Shown: one piece after another, positions 24,176-32,228 of the stretch
Position numbering within the stretch: the stretch's first letter is position 1
Layout: each line of letters starts with the position of its first letter
Assembly (NCBI GenBank): GCA_946621875.1
Contig: CAMOOX010000006.1
Span: 1-35,161 of the forward strand
Direction: 5' to 3'
Source: UBA1738 sp003453455
GTDB lineage: Bacteria > Bacillota > Clostridia > UBA1381
Length of the DNA stretch: 35,161 nucleotides
The notes under the pieces: generated by a model
Told to the model about the DNA's origin: nothing
The model's input: the letters and a program-made list of their open reading frames with translations, nothing else
Databases searched by the model: none
Made by a program: the position numbers and the translations under genes

Positions 24176-26017
24176 ATGGCAAAGGGTAATATTTCGGTCA
24201 ATTCGGAAAATATTTTTCCTATCATTAAAAAATGGCTCTATTCTGACAAGGATATTTTTGTCAGAGAACTGGTATCTAACGGCTGTGACGCTATAACAAA
24301 AATCAAAAAGCTTGCAGGTATTGGAGAAGCCAAGCTTGATGAAAATGAACAGTTTAAAATAACAGTAACGGTTGATAAGAAGAAAAAACAGCTCATTTTT
24401 GAGGACAATGGAATAGGAATGACTAAGGACGAGGTAGAAAAATACATAACCGATATTGCTTTTTCGGGAGCTACCGAGTTTTTGGAGAAATATAAGGACG
24501 AAAATGACAAAACTGCGCAAATAATAGGTCATTTTGGCTTGGGCTTTTACTCAGCATTTATGCCAAGCGAAAAGGTGGAAATAGAAACACTTTCCTATAA
24601 GGACGGCGAAAAGGCTGTTTATTGGAGCTGTGACGGCAGTATGTCCTATGAAATTGAAGAAGGGAAAAGAACGGAGAGAGGAACAAAAATAATTCTTACA
24701 ATAGCGGAGGACTCGAAGGAATTTTTGGAGGAATACACCATCCGCGAAGTCCTTTCAAAGTATTGCTCATTTGTCCCTGTTCCTGTCTATCTTGAAATAG
24801 CAGGAAAGGCAAAAGATAAGGACAAGGACGGAAATGAAATTCTCCCGTCTCCTATAAATGAGGTCACTCCGCTTTGGGTAAAGGCACCAAAAAATTGCAC
24901 AGATGAAGATTACAAAGACTTTTACCGAAAGGTATTTTTGGACTTTTCAGAGCCGCTTTTCTGGATTCATCTTAATGTGGATTTTCCGTTTAACTTAAAG
25001 GGAATACTGTATTTCCCGAAGATAAATCATGAATTTTCAGCAAATGAGGGACAGATAAAGCTTTATAATAATCAGATATTTGTTGCGGACAATGTAAAAG
25101 AGGTAATCCCTGAATTTTTAATGCTTTTAAAAGGAGTTATAGACTGCCCTGACCTGCCCCTTAATGTATCAAGGAGCTTTTTGCAGAATGACGGGTATGT
25201 AAAGAAGATTTCAGCACATATCACAAAAAAGGTTGCAGACAAGTTAAAGGAGATTTATAACAAGCAACGCGAGGATTACGACCGCTACTGGGAGGACATA
25301 AATGTATTTATAAAATACGGCTGTATGCGTGATGAAAAGTTTTATGAAAAGGTTAAGGATTTTATTATTTATAAAAATCTTGACGGAAAACACATAACCC
25401 TTTCGGAATATCTTGAAGGCAAGGACAATAAGGACGTTTACTATGTTTCGGATGAAAACTTGCAGTCGCAGTATATAAATATGTTCCGTGCGCAAGGACT
25501 TGATGCCGTAATTTTGCCGTCTTTAATAGATACGCATTTCATATCCTTTATTGAAATGAAGGAAGAGGGCGTAAAATTTAAGAGAATAGATTCATCAGTT
25601 TCCGAGACTTCTGATAAAGATGCTAAAAAAGACGAGCAGGCAGATAGTAATATTATAGGTATTTTCAAAGATGCAATAGCAGATGACAGCTTAAAAATCG
25701 AGGTCGAACCGCTAAAATCGGAGGATATGCCTGCTGTTATACTGCTATCCGAGGAATCACGCAGAATGCAGGAAATGTACCGTTCTTACGGTCAGCAGTT
25801 TGCAGGTATGGGCGATATGTTCAAAGATGAGTTTACGCTTGTTTTAAACTCAAATAATCCGATTATTAAGAAGATATCAGAATTAAAGGACGGGGATAAA
25901 AACATAGTTGCAAAGCAGATTTTTGACCTGGCAATGTTATGTCATAAGCCGCTTGCTCCCGAAAAAATGACAGAGTTTATCAAAAGAAGTAATGAACTTA
26001 TGCAAAGGCTTATATAG
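24176..26017 (+). CDS. htpG: Molecular chaperone HtpG (Hsp90 family)
   Basis: ATP-dependent cytosolic chaperone of 613 residues, typical for HtpG. The GHKL ATPase motifs are intact: E31-x-x-x-N35-x-x-D38 (ELVSNGCDA), D77-N-G-I-G-M82, and the lid region with GHFGLGFYSAF. The middle domain includes the conserved DLPLNVSRSFLQ segment with the catalytic-loop Arg; the C-terminal dimerisation domain is present. It follows leuS by 52 bases and ends in a bidirectional terminator. No heat-shock operator (CIRCE or CtsR box) was recognised upstream. Confidence 0.96.
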   Translation: MAKGNISVNSENIFPIIKKWLYSDKDIFVRELVSNGCDAITKIKKLAGIGEAKLDENEQFKITVTVDKKKKQLIFEDNGIGMTKDEVEKYITDIAFSGATEFLEKYKDENDKTAQIIGHFGLGFYSAFMPSEKVEIETLSYKDGEKAVYWSCDGSMSYEIEEGKRTERGTKIILTIAEDSKEFLEEYTIREVLSKYCSFVPVPVYLEIAGKAKDKDKDGNEILPSPINEVTPLWVKAPKNCTDEDYKDFYRKVFLDFSEPLFWIHLNVDFPFNLKGILYFPKINHEFSANEGQIKLYNNQIFVADNVKEVIPEFLMLLKGVIDCPDLPLNVSRSFLQNDGYVKKISAHITKKVADKLKEIYNKQREDYDRYWEDINVFIKYGCMRDEKFYEKVKDFIIYKNLDGKHITLSEYLEGKDNKDVYYVSDENLQSQYINMFRAQGLDAVILPSLIDTHFISFIEMKEEGVKFKRIDSSVSETSDKDAKKDEQADSNIIGIFKDAIADDSLKIEVEPLKSEDMPAVILLSEESRRMQEMYRSYGQQFAGMGDMFKDEFTLVLNSNNPIIKKISELKDGDKNIVAKQIFDLAMLCHKPLAPEKMTEFIKRSNELMQRLI

Positions 26018-26053
26018 CAAAAAATATGCACCCGAAGGTGCATATTTTTTGCT
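26016..26053. terminator. Bidirectional terminator between htpG and the minus-strand SLH gene
   Basis: A perfect 17-bp stem (26016-26032 with 26037-26053) and a CGAA loop. The stem carries A6 on the left and T6 on the right, so both convergent transcripts get a hairpin and U-rich end. It overlaps the htpG stop codon. Confidence 0.92.
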
Positions 26054-26060
26054 ATTTTAA

Positions 26061-27095
26061 TTATTGTTCAAATATGCCTAAATTAACAGAGGTCTTTTCG
26101 GCAGAGTATAAGGTTGAATATTTAGCGCCTGATACATCTGCTGATATATACGGTCTTATTATGCGGATGGCATTAAATTTTCCTGAAAGAACAATACCGA
26201 AGTTATCGTTTACTGGGTTTTCTTCTTCATCTGTTTCTGTTGCGCAACCGCGTACAACAATGCGATTTGCAGTTATATCGTTAATACCGATCCCGCCTTG
26301 TTCAACGCTGTCGGAAATGAATATGTCTGACTCAGTAGAAACGCCGTTCAGTATCACATCATTGCATCGTATCATGGTGTTCCCCTCGGGAAGCTCGGTA
26401 TAAGTTCCGGGAGTATCAATATAATTTTTTACAATGTTATCCATAACCTGCGCAAACTGTCCCCTTGATATATAATCTGCAGGAGAAAGATTTCCGTTTT
26501 CGTCGCCGTCCCAGCCTCCATTTGCCACAACGCCTGCTACAAAGACCTTTGCCCAATCAGCAACGGAAGAGCCGTCAGCATACTTATTAAGGCAACTTAC
26601 ATCATAAAGGCGTGAGTTTGCGGGGGTAAACACAGTATTCTCAGAAAAAGTCGCGGAATTGTCACGAACTACGGTGTATGGCGGCAACAGGTCAAATACC
26701 TGTGACAGAATTGTGAAACATTCCTGGAAGGTTATGTTGTTTTTGGGGTTCATACGCTTTTGGTCATCACCTGAAAATGCGCCCATAGCGTAAGCTTTTG
26801 AAAAAGCGGAATGATACCACATATCACTGGGAACATCTGAAAAATCGCTGATATCAGCCTCTTTGGAAGCTCCAAAAGCTCTTGTGATGATAGATGCCAT
26901 TTCTGCGCGCGTTATGTTCGCATCCGGGCGAACTAAGCCGTCATCATATCCTGACAATATGCCGTTTGAAACGGCATTGGTTATCGCCTTGGCTGCCTGT
27001 TCATCGCTTGGCATATCCGGAAAATCTGCGGATACAGCTGCCGTAAACATCATACTAATTGCCAAAACGGCGGAAAAAAAACTAAATTTTTTCAT
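26061..27095 (-). CDS. SLH-domain surface protein with short beta-solenoid C-terminus
   Basis: A 344-residue exported protein. It has a Sec signal at about 1-23 (FSFFSAVLAISMM, cleavage near VSA). Three SLH domains lie at about 24-78, 80-140 and 175-232; recognisable cores are GYDDGLVRPDANITRAEM and ISRGQFAQVM. Residues about 240-344 contain solenoid-like turns (IRCNDVILNGV, DIFISDSVEQGGIGI, GIVLSGKFNAIRI), resembling the stacked motifs found in longer clostridial SLH proteins. The start has GGGAGGA just upstream on the minus strand. It is the only minus-strand gene in the window. Binding to cell-wall polymer is expected; a further function is not evident. Confidence 0.85.
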   Translation of the reverse strand: MKKFSFFSAVLAISMMFTAAVSADFPDMPSDEQAAKAITNAVSNGILSGYDDGLVRPDANITRAEMASIITRAFGASKEADISDFSDVPSDMWYHSAFSKAYAMGAFSGDDQKRMNPKNNITFQECFTILSQVFDLLPPYTVVRDNSATFSENTVFTPANSRLYDVSCLNKYADGSSVADWAKVFVAGVVANGGWDGDENGNLSPADYISRGQFAQVMDNIVKNYIDTPGTYTELPEGNTMIRCNDVILNGVSTESDIFISDSVEQGGIGINDITANRIVVRGCATETDEEENPVNDNFGIVLSGKFNAIRIIRPYISADVSGAKYSTLYSAEKTSVNLGIFEQ

Positions 27096-27145
27096 TTAAA
27101 ATCCTCCCAATTTGACTGCAAAATGCAGTATAATAGTACAAGATT

Positions 27146-27174
27146 ATTATAGCATATAAGTAATAGCATGTCCA
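27146..27174 (-). promoter_or_regulatory. Promoter of the minus-strand SLH gene
   Basis: Read on the minus strand: TGGACA (27174-27169), 17 bases, TATAAT (27151-27146). The leader to the start codon is about 45 bases. Confidence 0.8.
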
Positions 27175-27202
27175 GTAATTTTTATCAATTATTTTTAAAT
27201 AA

Positions 27203-27231
27203 GCATATCCTAAAAAGCAGTCTCATAGTAT
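27203..27231 (+). promoter_or_regulatory. Candidate sigma-E (sporulation) promoter for sipL
   Basis: GCATATCC (27203-27210) and CATAGTAT (27224-27231) resemble the sigma-E -35 (ATA-centred) and -10 (CATAnnnT) elements at suitable spacing. No vegetative promoter of comparable quality is seen here. A 6-base inverted repeat CATAGT/ACTATG (27224-27239) overlaps it. Confidence 0.35.
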
Positions 27232-27252
27232 TAACTATGGGATTATTTTTAT

Positions 27253-27258
27253 GGGAGG
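27253..27258 (+). promoter_or_regulatory. Shine-Dalgarno that sets the sipL start
   Basis: GGGAGG lies seven bases before ATG 27266. An in-frame ATG at 27251 is immediately adjacent to this site and so unlikely. Confidence 0.8.
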
Positions 27259-27265
27259 AAAGAAA

Positions 27266-28798
27266 ATGGAGATAGAGAAAAAGAGCATAAATGTTGTAAA
27301 AACAGTTTATGAGGGTGATGTAAAATCAAGCGCTGAGGGAAGCATCATAGTTCCTGACGCAAAACCGGACATTTTAAAGGTTTCAGAGGTCACGGCAGAA
27401 GCGTACCTTCTTGAAAAGCAGATAGAGGACGGAAAAATTACCTTAAAAGGAAAAGTACGAATAAATATTTTATACATACCCGAGGGTGACAGCAAAAAAC
27501 TTGAAAGCATTAACGGAACACTTGAATTTTGTGAGACCTTAAAACGAAGCGAATTTAAAGAAGATATGACGCTTTGTGCTTTTTGTGATGTGGAAAAAGT
27601 TATGTATAAGGTGCTCAATTCGCGTAAAATAGGCATAGAAACAAAAATTCTGATAGGGGTATCGGTTTTTACAAATGAAAATAAGGAAATGGTCAGCGAT
27701 GTTCTGTCTGAAAGCGCGCAAATCAAAAATAAAGAGCTTACTATGACGGGTGCACAGCAGTATGATGAATTCAGCTTTTGCGTTGATGAGGAAATTGATT
27801 TCCCAAAGGGAAAAAAGGCTGTAAAGCTTTTAAAAGCGGATATGTCGATGCTTTCCAAGGAAAACCGCGCGCTTGACGGAAAATTTGTTGTAAAAGGAGC
27901 ACTTGGTCTTGCTATTTTGTATAGCGACGAAGAAGGAAAATATAATCATCTTGACTGCGAAATTCCCTTTACCGAAGTTTTTGATGTTGCAGGGCTTTCT
28001 GAGGGGGAAGAATGCGAGGTGAGCTATGAAATCGGCGAAACGGCATATGAGCTTATAAATTCAGCGGAGGACACATCGGGTCTTAAAGTCAGAGCGGATG
28101 TAACTATGGGAATAAAGAGGGACGAAAAGGAGAATATATCCGTTATAAGCGATTGCTATTTTACCGATGCTGATTGTGATTTTTCGTATGAAGATATAAA
28201 AATACAGAGTGTTGCATCCCAGATAAAGTTTTCACAGGTTTTAAAGCAGCTTCTGAGCAAGGAGGAAAATGCGCCTGATATTGCAAGCGTTTACAGGGTG
28301 CAGGCAAAACCGTTTATAACTGCATCAAAAATACAAAACGGAAAACTTGATGTTTCAGGGAAGGTTCTCATATATGTTCTGTACCTGACAGATGATGAAG
28401 AAAATCCAATTGCCTCGATTAAGGAGGAAGTGCCGTTTAACTATGTGATTGACTGCGACGGAAACATTTCAGAGGACAATAAGATAATGCTCGGCGTAGA
28501 ATGCGAACATATAAGTTATATTGTAAACTCAAAGGATTCGGTAGAAGTGCGGTGCGGAATTACGATTTCGGGGAAAATTATAAATATTTCAGATGAAAAT
28601 ATAATTTCGGATATTCAGGCAGAGCCAAGGGAGAATGAAAAAAACGGTATAGTAGTGTACTTTGTCAAGGAAGGCGATAGCTTGTGGGACATAGCGAAGC
28701 ACTATCGAATAAAAACAGATAAAATTATTGAATCAAACAATTTGGATAGTGAATATTCGCCCTCTTGCGGAGAAAAACTTATCATTCCGTTATCATAA
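27266..28798 (+). CDS. sipL: SipL-like spore morphogenesis protein (DUF3794 repeats plus LysM)
   Basis: A 510-residue cytosolic protein with repeated DUF3794 (SpoIVA-interacting protein-like) modules over about 1-450; the motif PDILKVSEVTAEAYL near 30-45 and its echoes (GKVLIYVLYL) mark the repeats. A C-terminal LysM spans about 464-510 (EGDSLWDIAKHYRI). In Clostridioides difficile, SipL binds SpoIVA through its LysM to encase the forespore in coat, and similar proteins occur across Clostridia. There is no signal peptide, as expected for a mother-cell cytosolic protein. It is monocistronic, flanked by a candidate sigma-E promoter and a terminator. Assignment to the family is firm; strict SipL orthology is inferred from the domain layout. 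Confidence 0.82.
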   Translation: MEIEKKSINVVKTVYEGDVKSSAEGSIIVPDAKPDILKVSEVTAEAYLLEKQIEDGKITLKGKVRINILYIPEGDSKKLESINGTLEFCETLKRSEFKEDMTLCAFCDVEKVMYKVLNSRKIGIETKILIGVSVFTNENKEMVSDVLSESAQIKNKELTMTGAQQYDEFSFCVDEEIDFPKGKKAVKLLKADMSMLSKENRALDGKFVVKGALGLAILYSDEEGKYNHLDCEIPFTEVFDVAGLSEGEECEVSYEIGETAYELINSAEDTSGLKVRADVTMGIKRDEKENISVISDCYFTDADCDFSYEDIKIQSVASQIKFSQVLKQLLSKEENAPDIASVYRVQAKPFITASKIQNGKLDVSGKVLIYVLYLTDDEENPIASIKEEVPFNYVIDCDGNISEDNKIMLGVECEHISYIVNSKDSVEVRCGITISGKIINISDENIISDIQAEPRENEKNGIVVYFVKEGDSLWDIAKHYRIKTDKIIESNNLDSEYSPSCGEKLIIPLS

Positions 28799-28800
28799 TG

Positions 28801-28836
28801 CAAAAAACACAGCCGCTATTTGAGCTGTGTTTTTTG
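28801..28836 (+). terminator. Intrinsic terminator after sipL
   Basis: A 13-bp stem (28801-28813 with 28824-28836) built on ACACAGC/GCTGTGT with A and T runs, and a 10-base loop. Confidence 0.9.
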
Positions 28837-28859
28837 TGCTTAAAAAATGGTAAAATATA

Positions 28860-28888
28860 TTGTTTTTTTTGCACAGTTATAGTATAAT
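28860..28888 (+). promoter_or_regulatory. Promoter for cysE-cysS operon
   Basis: TTGTTT (28860-28865), 17 bases, TATAAT (28883-28888). A second TATAAT at 28893-28898 with TTGCAC (28869-28874) could be an overlapping start. Confidence 0.65.
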
Positions 28889-28896
28889 ATACTATA
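28878..28896. promoter_or_regulatory. 19-bp perfect palindrome over the cysE -10 region
   Basis: TATAGTATA-A-TATACTATA has two perfect 9-base arms around one central base. It covers the whole -10 box at 28883-28888 and part of the second, which is the expected place for a repressor operator. The cognate regulator is unknown. Confidence 0.55.
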
Positions 28897-28919
28897 ATCA
28901 TATTATGAGGTGAGATAAG

Positions 28920-29579
28920 GTGCTTTTTAAAAATATAGCATATGACATAAAATCGGTTATGGAAAGAGACCCTGCGGCAAGAAGCAAGGCTGAGGTGTTT
29001 TTTCTGTACCCCGGTGTTCGTGCGGTATTCTGGCATAGAGTAGCGCACTTTTTTTACCTCCATAACCTGAAATTTATTGCACGCTGGATTTCGCAGACAA
29101 CGCGTTTTTGGACAGGAATTGAAATTCATCCGGGCGCTAAAATCGGTAAGGGACTATTTATCGACCACGGAATGGGCGTTGTAGTCGGAGAAACAGCAGT
29201 AATAGGTGATAATTGCACAATATATCAGGGCGTAACGCTGGGAGGCACGGGAACGGAAAAGGGAAAACGCCACCCAACTCTCGGCAATAATGTTATGGTA
29301 GGCTGCGGTGCGAAAATTTTAGGACCTTTTACCGTGGGGGATAATTCAAAAATTGCGGCAGGCGCTGTTGTTTTGTCGGAGGTGCCGCCAAATTCTACCT
29401 GTGTTGGTGTCCCTGCAAGGATTGTAAAATTAGAAGGTGTGCGCGTAGAGTGCGACTTGGATCAGGTAACGGTGCCGGACCCTATCTCATCACAGCTGTG
29501 CACTTTGTCGGTTCATATTAAAAAGCTTGAAAAGAAAATAGAGGAACTGCAAAACTATTCGGAGGAAGCAAAAAAATGA
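28920..29579 (+). CDS. cysE: Serine O-acetyltransferase
   Basis: Makes O-acetylserine from serine and acetyl-CoA, the first step to cysteine. The 219 residues form the short CysE type found in Firmicutes. The hexapeptide beta-helix shows EIHPGAKIGKG, the active-site D82-H83 in FIDHGMGVVVGETAVIG, H118 in KRHPTLG and the VGVPARIV end. The final 25 residues look coiled-coil (IKKLEKKIEELQ). The GTG start at 28920 is favoured by GAGGTGA (28907-28913) six bases upstream. It overlaps cysS by four bases, coupling cysteine supply to cysteinyl-tRNA formation. Confidence 0.95.
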   Translation: MLFKNIAYDIKSVMERDPAARSKAEVFFLYPGVRAVFWHRVAHFFYLHNLKFIARWISQTTRFWTGIEIHPGAKIGKGLFIDHGMGVVVGETAVIGDNCTIYQGVTLGGTGTEKGKRHPTLGNNVMVGCGAKILGPFTVGDNSKIAAGAVVLSEVPPNSTCVGVPARIVKLEGVRVECDLDQVTVPDPISSQLCTLSVHIKKLEKKIEELQNYSEEAKK

Positions 29580-30979
29580 GAATTTATAACACAATGACGC
29601 GAAAAAAACAGGAATTTGTGCCGATGACAGAAGGCGAAGTGAAGATGTATTCCTGCGGTCCTACCGTTTATGACTATTTTCATATAGGCAACGCAAGACC
29701 GTTTATAATTTTTGATACTTTAAGAAGATACCTGGAATATTTGGGGTATAAAGTTACTTTTGTTCAGAATTTCACCGATATTGATGATAAAATGATAAAC
29801 CGCGCAAATAAAGAGGGCATAACAGTAAAGGAACTTGGAGAACGGTTTATAGCGGAGTATTTTAAGGATGCGGAGGCGCTTGGGATAAAGCGTGCCACAA
29901 TTCACCCCAAAGCTACCGAAAATATTGACGCAATAATTGATGTCGTAAAGCGCCTTGAAGATTTGGGATATGCCTATAATATAGACGGCAATGTCTATTT
30001 CAGAACAAAGAAATTCAAAGAATACGGAAAACTTTCGCATCAGCCACTTGATGAGCTTGAAGCGGGTGCAAGAATTGATATAAATGAGGGCAAGGAAGAC
30101 CCTATGGACTTTGCGCTCTGGAAGGCGCAAAAGCCGGGCGAGCCTGCATGGGAAAGCCCTTGGGGAATGGGCAGACCCGGTTGGCATATCGAATGCTCTG
30201 CTATGGTAAATAAATATTTGGGTAACACGATAGATATCCATTCGGGAGGAAAGGACCTGATTTTTCCGCATCATGAGAATGAAATCGCACAGTCAGAGTG
30301 TGCAAACGGCTGCGAATTTGCACATTTTTGGATGCACAATGGGTATATAAATATTGATAACAGAAAAATGAGCAAATCCTTGGGTAATTTCTTCACAATC
30401 CGTGAGATTACAGAAAAATATGACCCGCAGGTTGTGAGATTTTTTATGCTGTCTGCACATTACAGGAGCCCTGTGAATTTCAGCGATGCACTTATGGCAC
30501 AGGCACAATCTGCTATGGAGAGGGTATATAACTGTATAGAAAATCTCGAATTTTTGAAAAACAGCGCAGAGGATAGAGAGCCTTGCGGTGAAGAGTTGCT
30601 CCTTTTGGAGGATATAGAAAAAGCAAAAAAACGCTTTTTGGACTCAATGGATGATGATTTAAATACTGCTGATGCGATTTCAGCAATTTTTGATATAGTT
30701 TCATCCGCAAATAAGCATATTAAGGAAAACGGAGAAAATTCCCACGAGGTAATAGAAAAAACCTTGTCGCAGATAGCAGAGCTCGGGGGAGTTTTGGGAC
30801 TTTTTGAAAAGCGTGAACAGGAGGCATCAAGGGAGATTGAAGAGCTTATTAAAAAGAGGGATGAGGCAAGAAAAGCAAAAAATTATCAGGAGGCAGACCG
30901 TATTCGCGACGAACTTAAAGCTAAAAATATTGAGCTTAAAGATACGCCGACAGGTGTCAAATGGTCGTATATCAAATGA
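29576..30979 (+). CDS. cysS: Cysteine--tRNA ligase
   Basis: Class I synthetase of 467 residues, full length. HIGN at 36-39 is the HIGH motif, and KMSKS is at 264-268. Zinc-binding positions are visible: C27 in SCGPTVYD, the Cys in GWHIECSAM, and His/Glu in FPHHENE. The C-terminal helical anticodon region ends in KNYQEADRIRDELKAK. The start ATG overlaps the cysE stop (ATGA) and follows GGAGGA. The cysE-cysS-mrnC order is well conserved in Firmicutes. Confidence 0.98.
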   Translation: MRIYNTMTRKKQEFVPMTEGEVKMYSCGPTVYDYFHIGNARPFIIFDTLRRYLEYLGYKVTFVQNFTDIDDKMINRANKEGITVKELGERFIAEYFKDAEALGIKRATIHPKATENIDAIIDVVKRLEDLGYAYNIDGNVYFRTKKFKEYGKLSHQPLDELEAGARIDINEGKEDPMDFALWKAQKPGEPAWESPWGMGRPGWHIECSAMVNKYLGNTIDIHSGGKDLIFPHHENEIAQSECANGCEFAHFWMHNGYINIDNRKMSKSLGNFFTIREITEKYDPQVVRFFMLSAHYRSPVNFSDALMAQAQSAMERVYNCIENLEFLKNSAEDREPCGEELLLLEDIEKAKKRFLDSMDDDLNTADAISAIFDIVSSANKHIKENGENSHEVIEKTLSQIAELGGVLGLFEKREQEASREIEELIKKRDEARKAKNYQEADRIRDELKAKNIELKDTPTGVKWSYIK

Positions 30980-31374
30980 TGAAAAAACCTTCTGAATATA
31001 CGCCGCTTGTGCTTGCATACATAGGCGACGCCGTTTATGAGGCATACACAAGAAAAAGGATTTTGATGCAAAATCCGGATATGCCTGCGCACAAGCTGCA
31101 TATGGAAAATATAAAATATGTAAAGGCAAAAGCTCAAAGCAAGAGCATTTCTGCAATAGAGCCGCTTCTTACCGAGGAGGAAATGACAGTTTTTAAGCGC
31201 GGAAGAAATGCAAAATCCAAAATGGCTCCTAAAAATGCCGACATTTTGGATTACCGCCGTGCAACAGGACTTGAAGCACTTTTCGGATATCTTCATCTTG
31301 GCGGAAAAAGCGAGAGGCTTGCAGAGCTTATGGAGCTGGCGTTTAATAACGCCAATAATGGAATTACGGAGTGA
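30976..31374 (+). CDS. mrnC: Mini-ribonuclease 3
   Basis: RNase III-like endonuclease without a dsRNA-binding domain; in Bacillus it matures 23S rRNA ends. At 132 residues it is typical. The catalytic segment LAYIGDAVYEAY holds D18, and the later acidic GLEALFGYLHLGG segment is present, as is the RGRNAKS loop. Start choice is uncertain: ATG 30976 overlaps the cysS stop by four bases (ATGA), ATG 30979 follows it, and ATG 30961 is also in frame. None has a clear Shine-Dalgarno, so coupling to cysS is inferred. Confidence 0.93.
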   Translation: MMKKPSEYTPLVLAYIGDAVYEAYTRKRILMQNPDMPAHKLHMENIKYVKAKAQSKSISAIEPLLTEEEMTVFKRGRNAKSKMAPKNADILDYRRATGLEALFGYLHLGGKSERLAELMELAFNNANNGITE

Positions 31375-31379
31375 ATGAG

Positions 31380-32228
31380 ATGGACAAGAAAAGAAAAACA
31401 GAACTTGCAATTATTGCAAACAGGGTGAGAAAAAGCGCACTTACAGGTATTTATAATGCAAAATCAGGACACCCGGGAGGCTCGCTTTCGATAGCAGACC
31501 TTTTAACATACCTTTATATGGAGGTTATGAGGGTTGACGCAAAAAATCCTAAAAATCCTGACCGCGACAGATTAGTGTTGTCAAAAGGGCATACCTGCCC
31601 CGCACTTTACGGAATACTTGCGATTAGCGGCTTTTTCCCGGAAGAGGACATAAAAACTTTAAGGCGCGCGGACAGTTACTTGCAGGGACATCCTGATATG
31701 AATAAAGTGCCTGGCGTTGATATGTCAACAGGCTCCCTGGGACAAGGCGTATCGGCAGCAGGCGGAATGGCGCTTGCGGCAAAGCTTGACAAGAAGGATT
31801 ACCGCGTGTATGCGATTTTGGGTGACGGCGAGCTTGAAGAGGGACAGGTTTGGGAGCAGGCAATGTTTGCAGCTCATTATAAGCTGGACAACCTTACAAT
31901 TTTTGTGGATAACAACGGACTTCAAATAGACGGCGATATAGATGAGGTGATGAGTCCCAATCCCATTGACAAAAAGTTTGAGAGCTTTGGCTGGAATGTG
32001 GTTTTAGCGGATGCGCACGATTTTGACTCATTAGAAAATGCAGTAAAAATTGCGAAAAACACAAAAGGCAAGCCAACCGCTGTTATTATGAAGTCGGTAA
32101 AGGGTAAAAATGTTTCCTTTATGGAAAATAATGCTGTATGGCACGGCTCGGCACCGAATGAAGATGAGTATAACAGGGCGATAGCAGAACTTGACGAAAA
32201 AATAAAGGACTTGGAGGCGAATTTATAA
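31380..32228 (+). CDS. Transketolase, N-terminal subunit
   Basis: Thiamine-diphosphate-binding half of a split transketolase (282 residues), which moves two-carbon units in the non-oxidative pentose phosphate pathway. It has H31 in SGHPGGSLS, H71 in KGHTCPALYG, and the diphosphate/metal motif G148-D-G150-ELEEGQ ending in FVDNNG. It needs the C-terminal subunit encoded next. ATG 31380 has GGAG eight bases upstream; an in-frame GTG at 31371 overlaps that site. Two-gene transketolases are usual in Clostridia and archaea. A related activity such as DXP synthase is unlikely given the split and the motifs. Confidence 0.92.
   Translation: MDKKRKTELAIIANRVRKSALTGIYNAKSGHPGGSLSIADLLTYLYMEVMRVDAKNPKNPDRDRLVLSKGHTCPALYGILAISGFFPEEDIKTLRRADSYLQGHPDMNKVPGVDMSTGSLGQGVSAAGGMALAAKLDKKDYRVYAILGDGELEEGQVWEQAMFAAHYKLDNLTIFVDNNGLQIDGDIDEVMSPNPIDKKFESFGWNVVLADAHDFDSLENAVKIAKNTKGKPTAVIMKSVKGKNVSFMENNAVWHGSAPNEDEYNRAIAELDEKIKDLEANL

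Noticed and set aside
26026..26403. Plus-strand 125-codon frame opposite the minus-strand SLH gene
   Set aside because: It begins inside the bidirectional terminator, and the minus-strand frame has signal peptide, SLH domains, Shine-Dalgarno and promoter.
27112..27134. Plus-strand TTGACT and TATAAT upstream of sipL
   Set aside because: The spacer is only 11 bases, too short for a sigma-A promoter, and the site lies in the leader of the divergent gene.
28837..28919. T-box or riboswitch in front of cysE/cysS
   Set aside because: The interval between terminator and start is about 80 bases and is mostly promoter; there is no room for a T-box and no specifier or antiterminator elements are seen.
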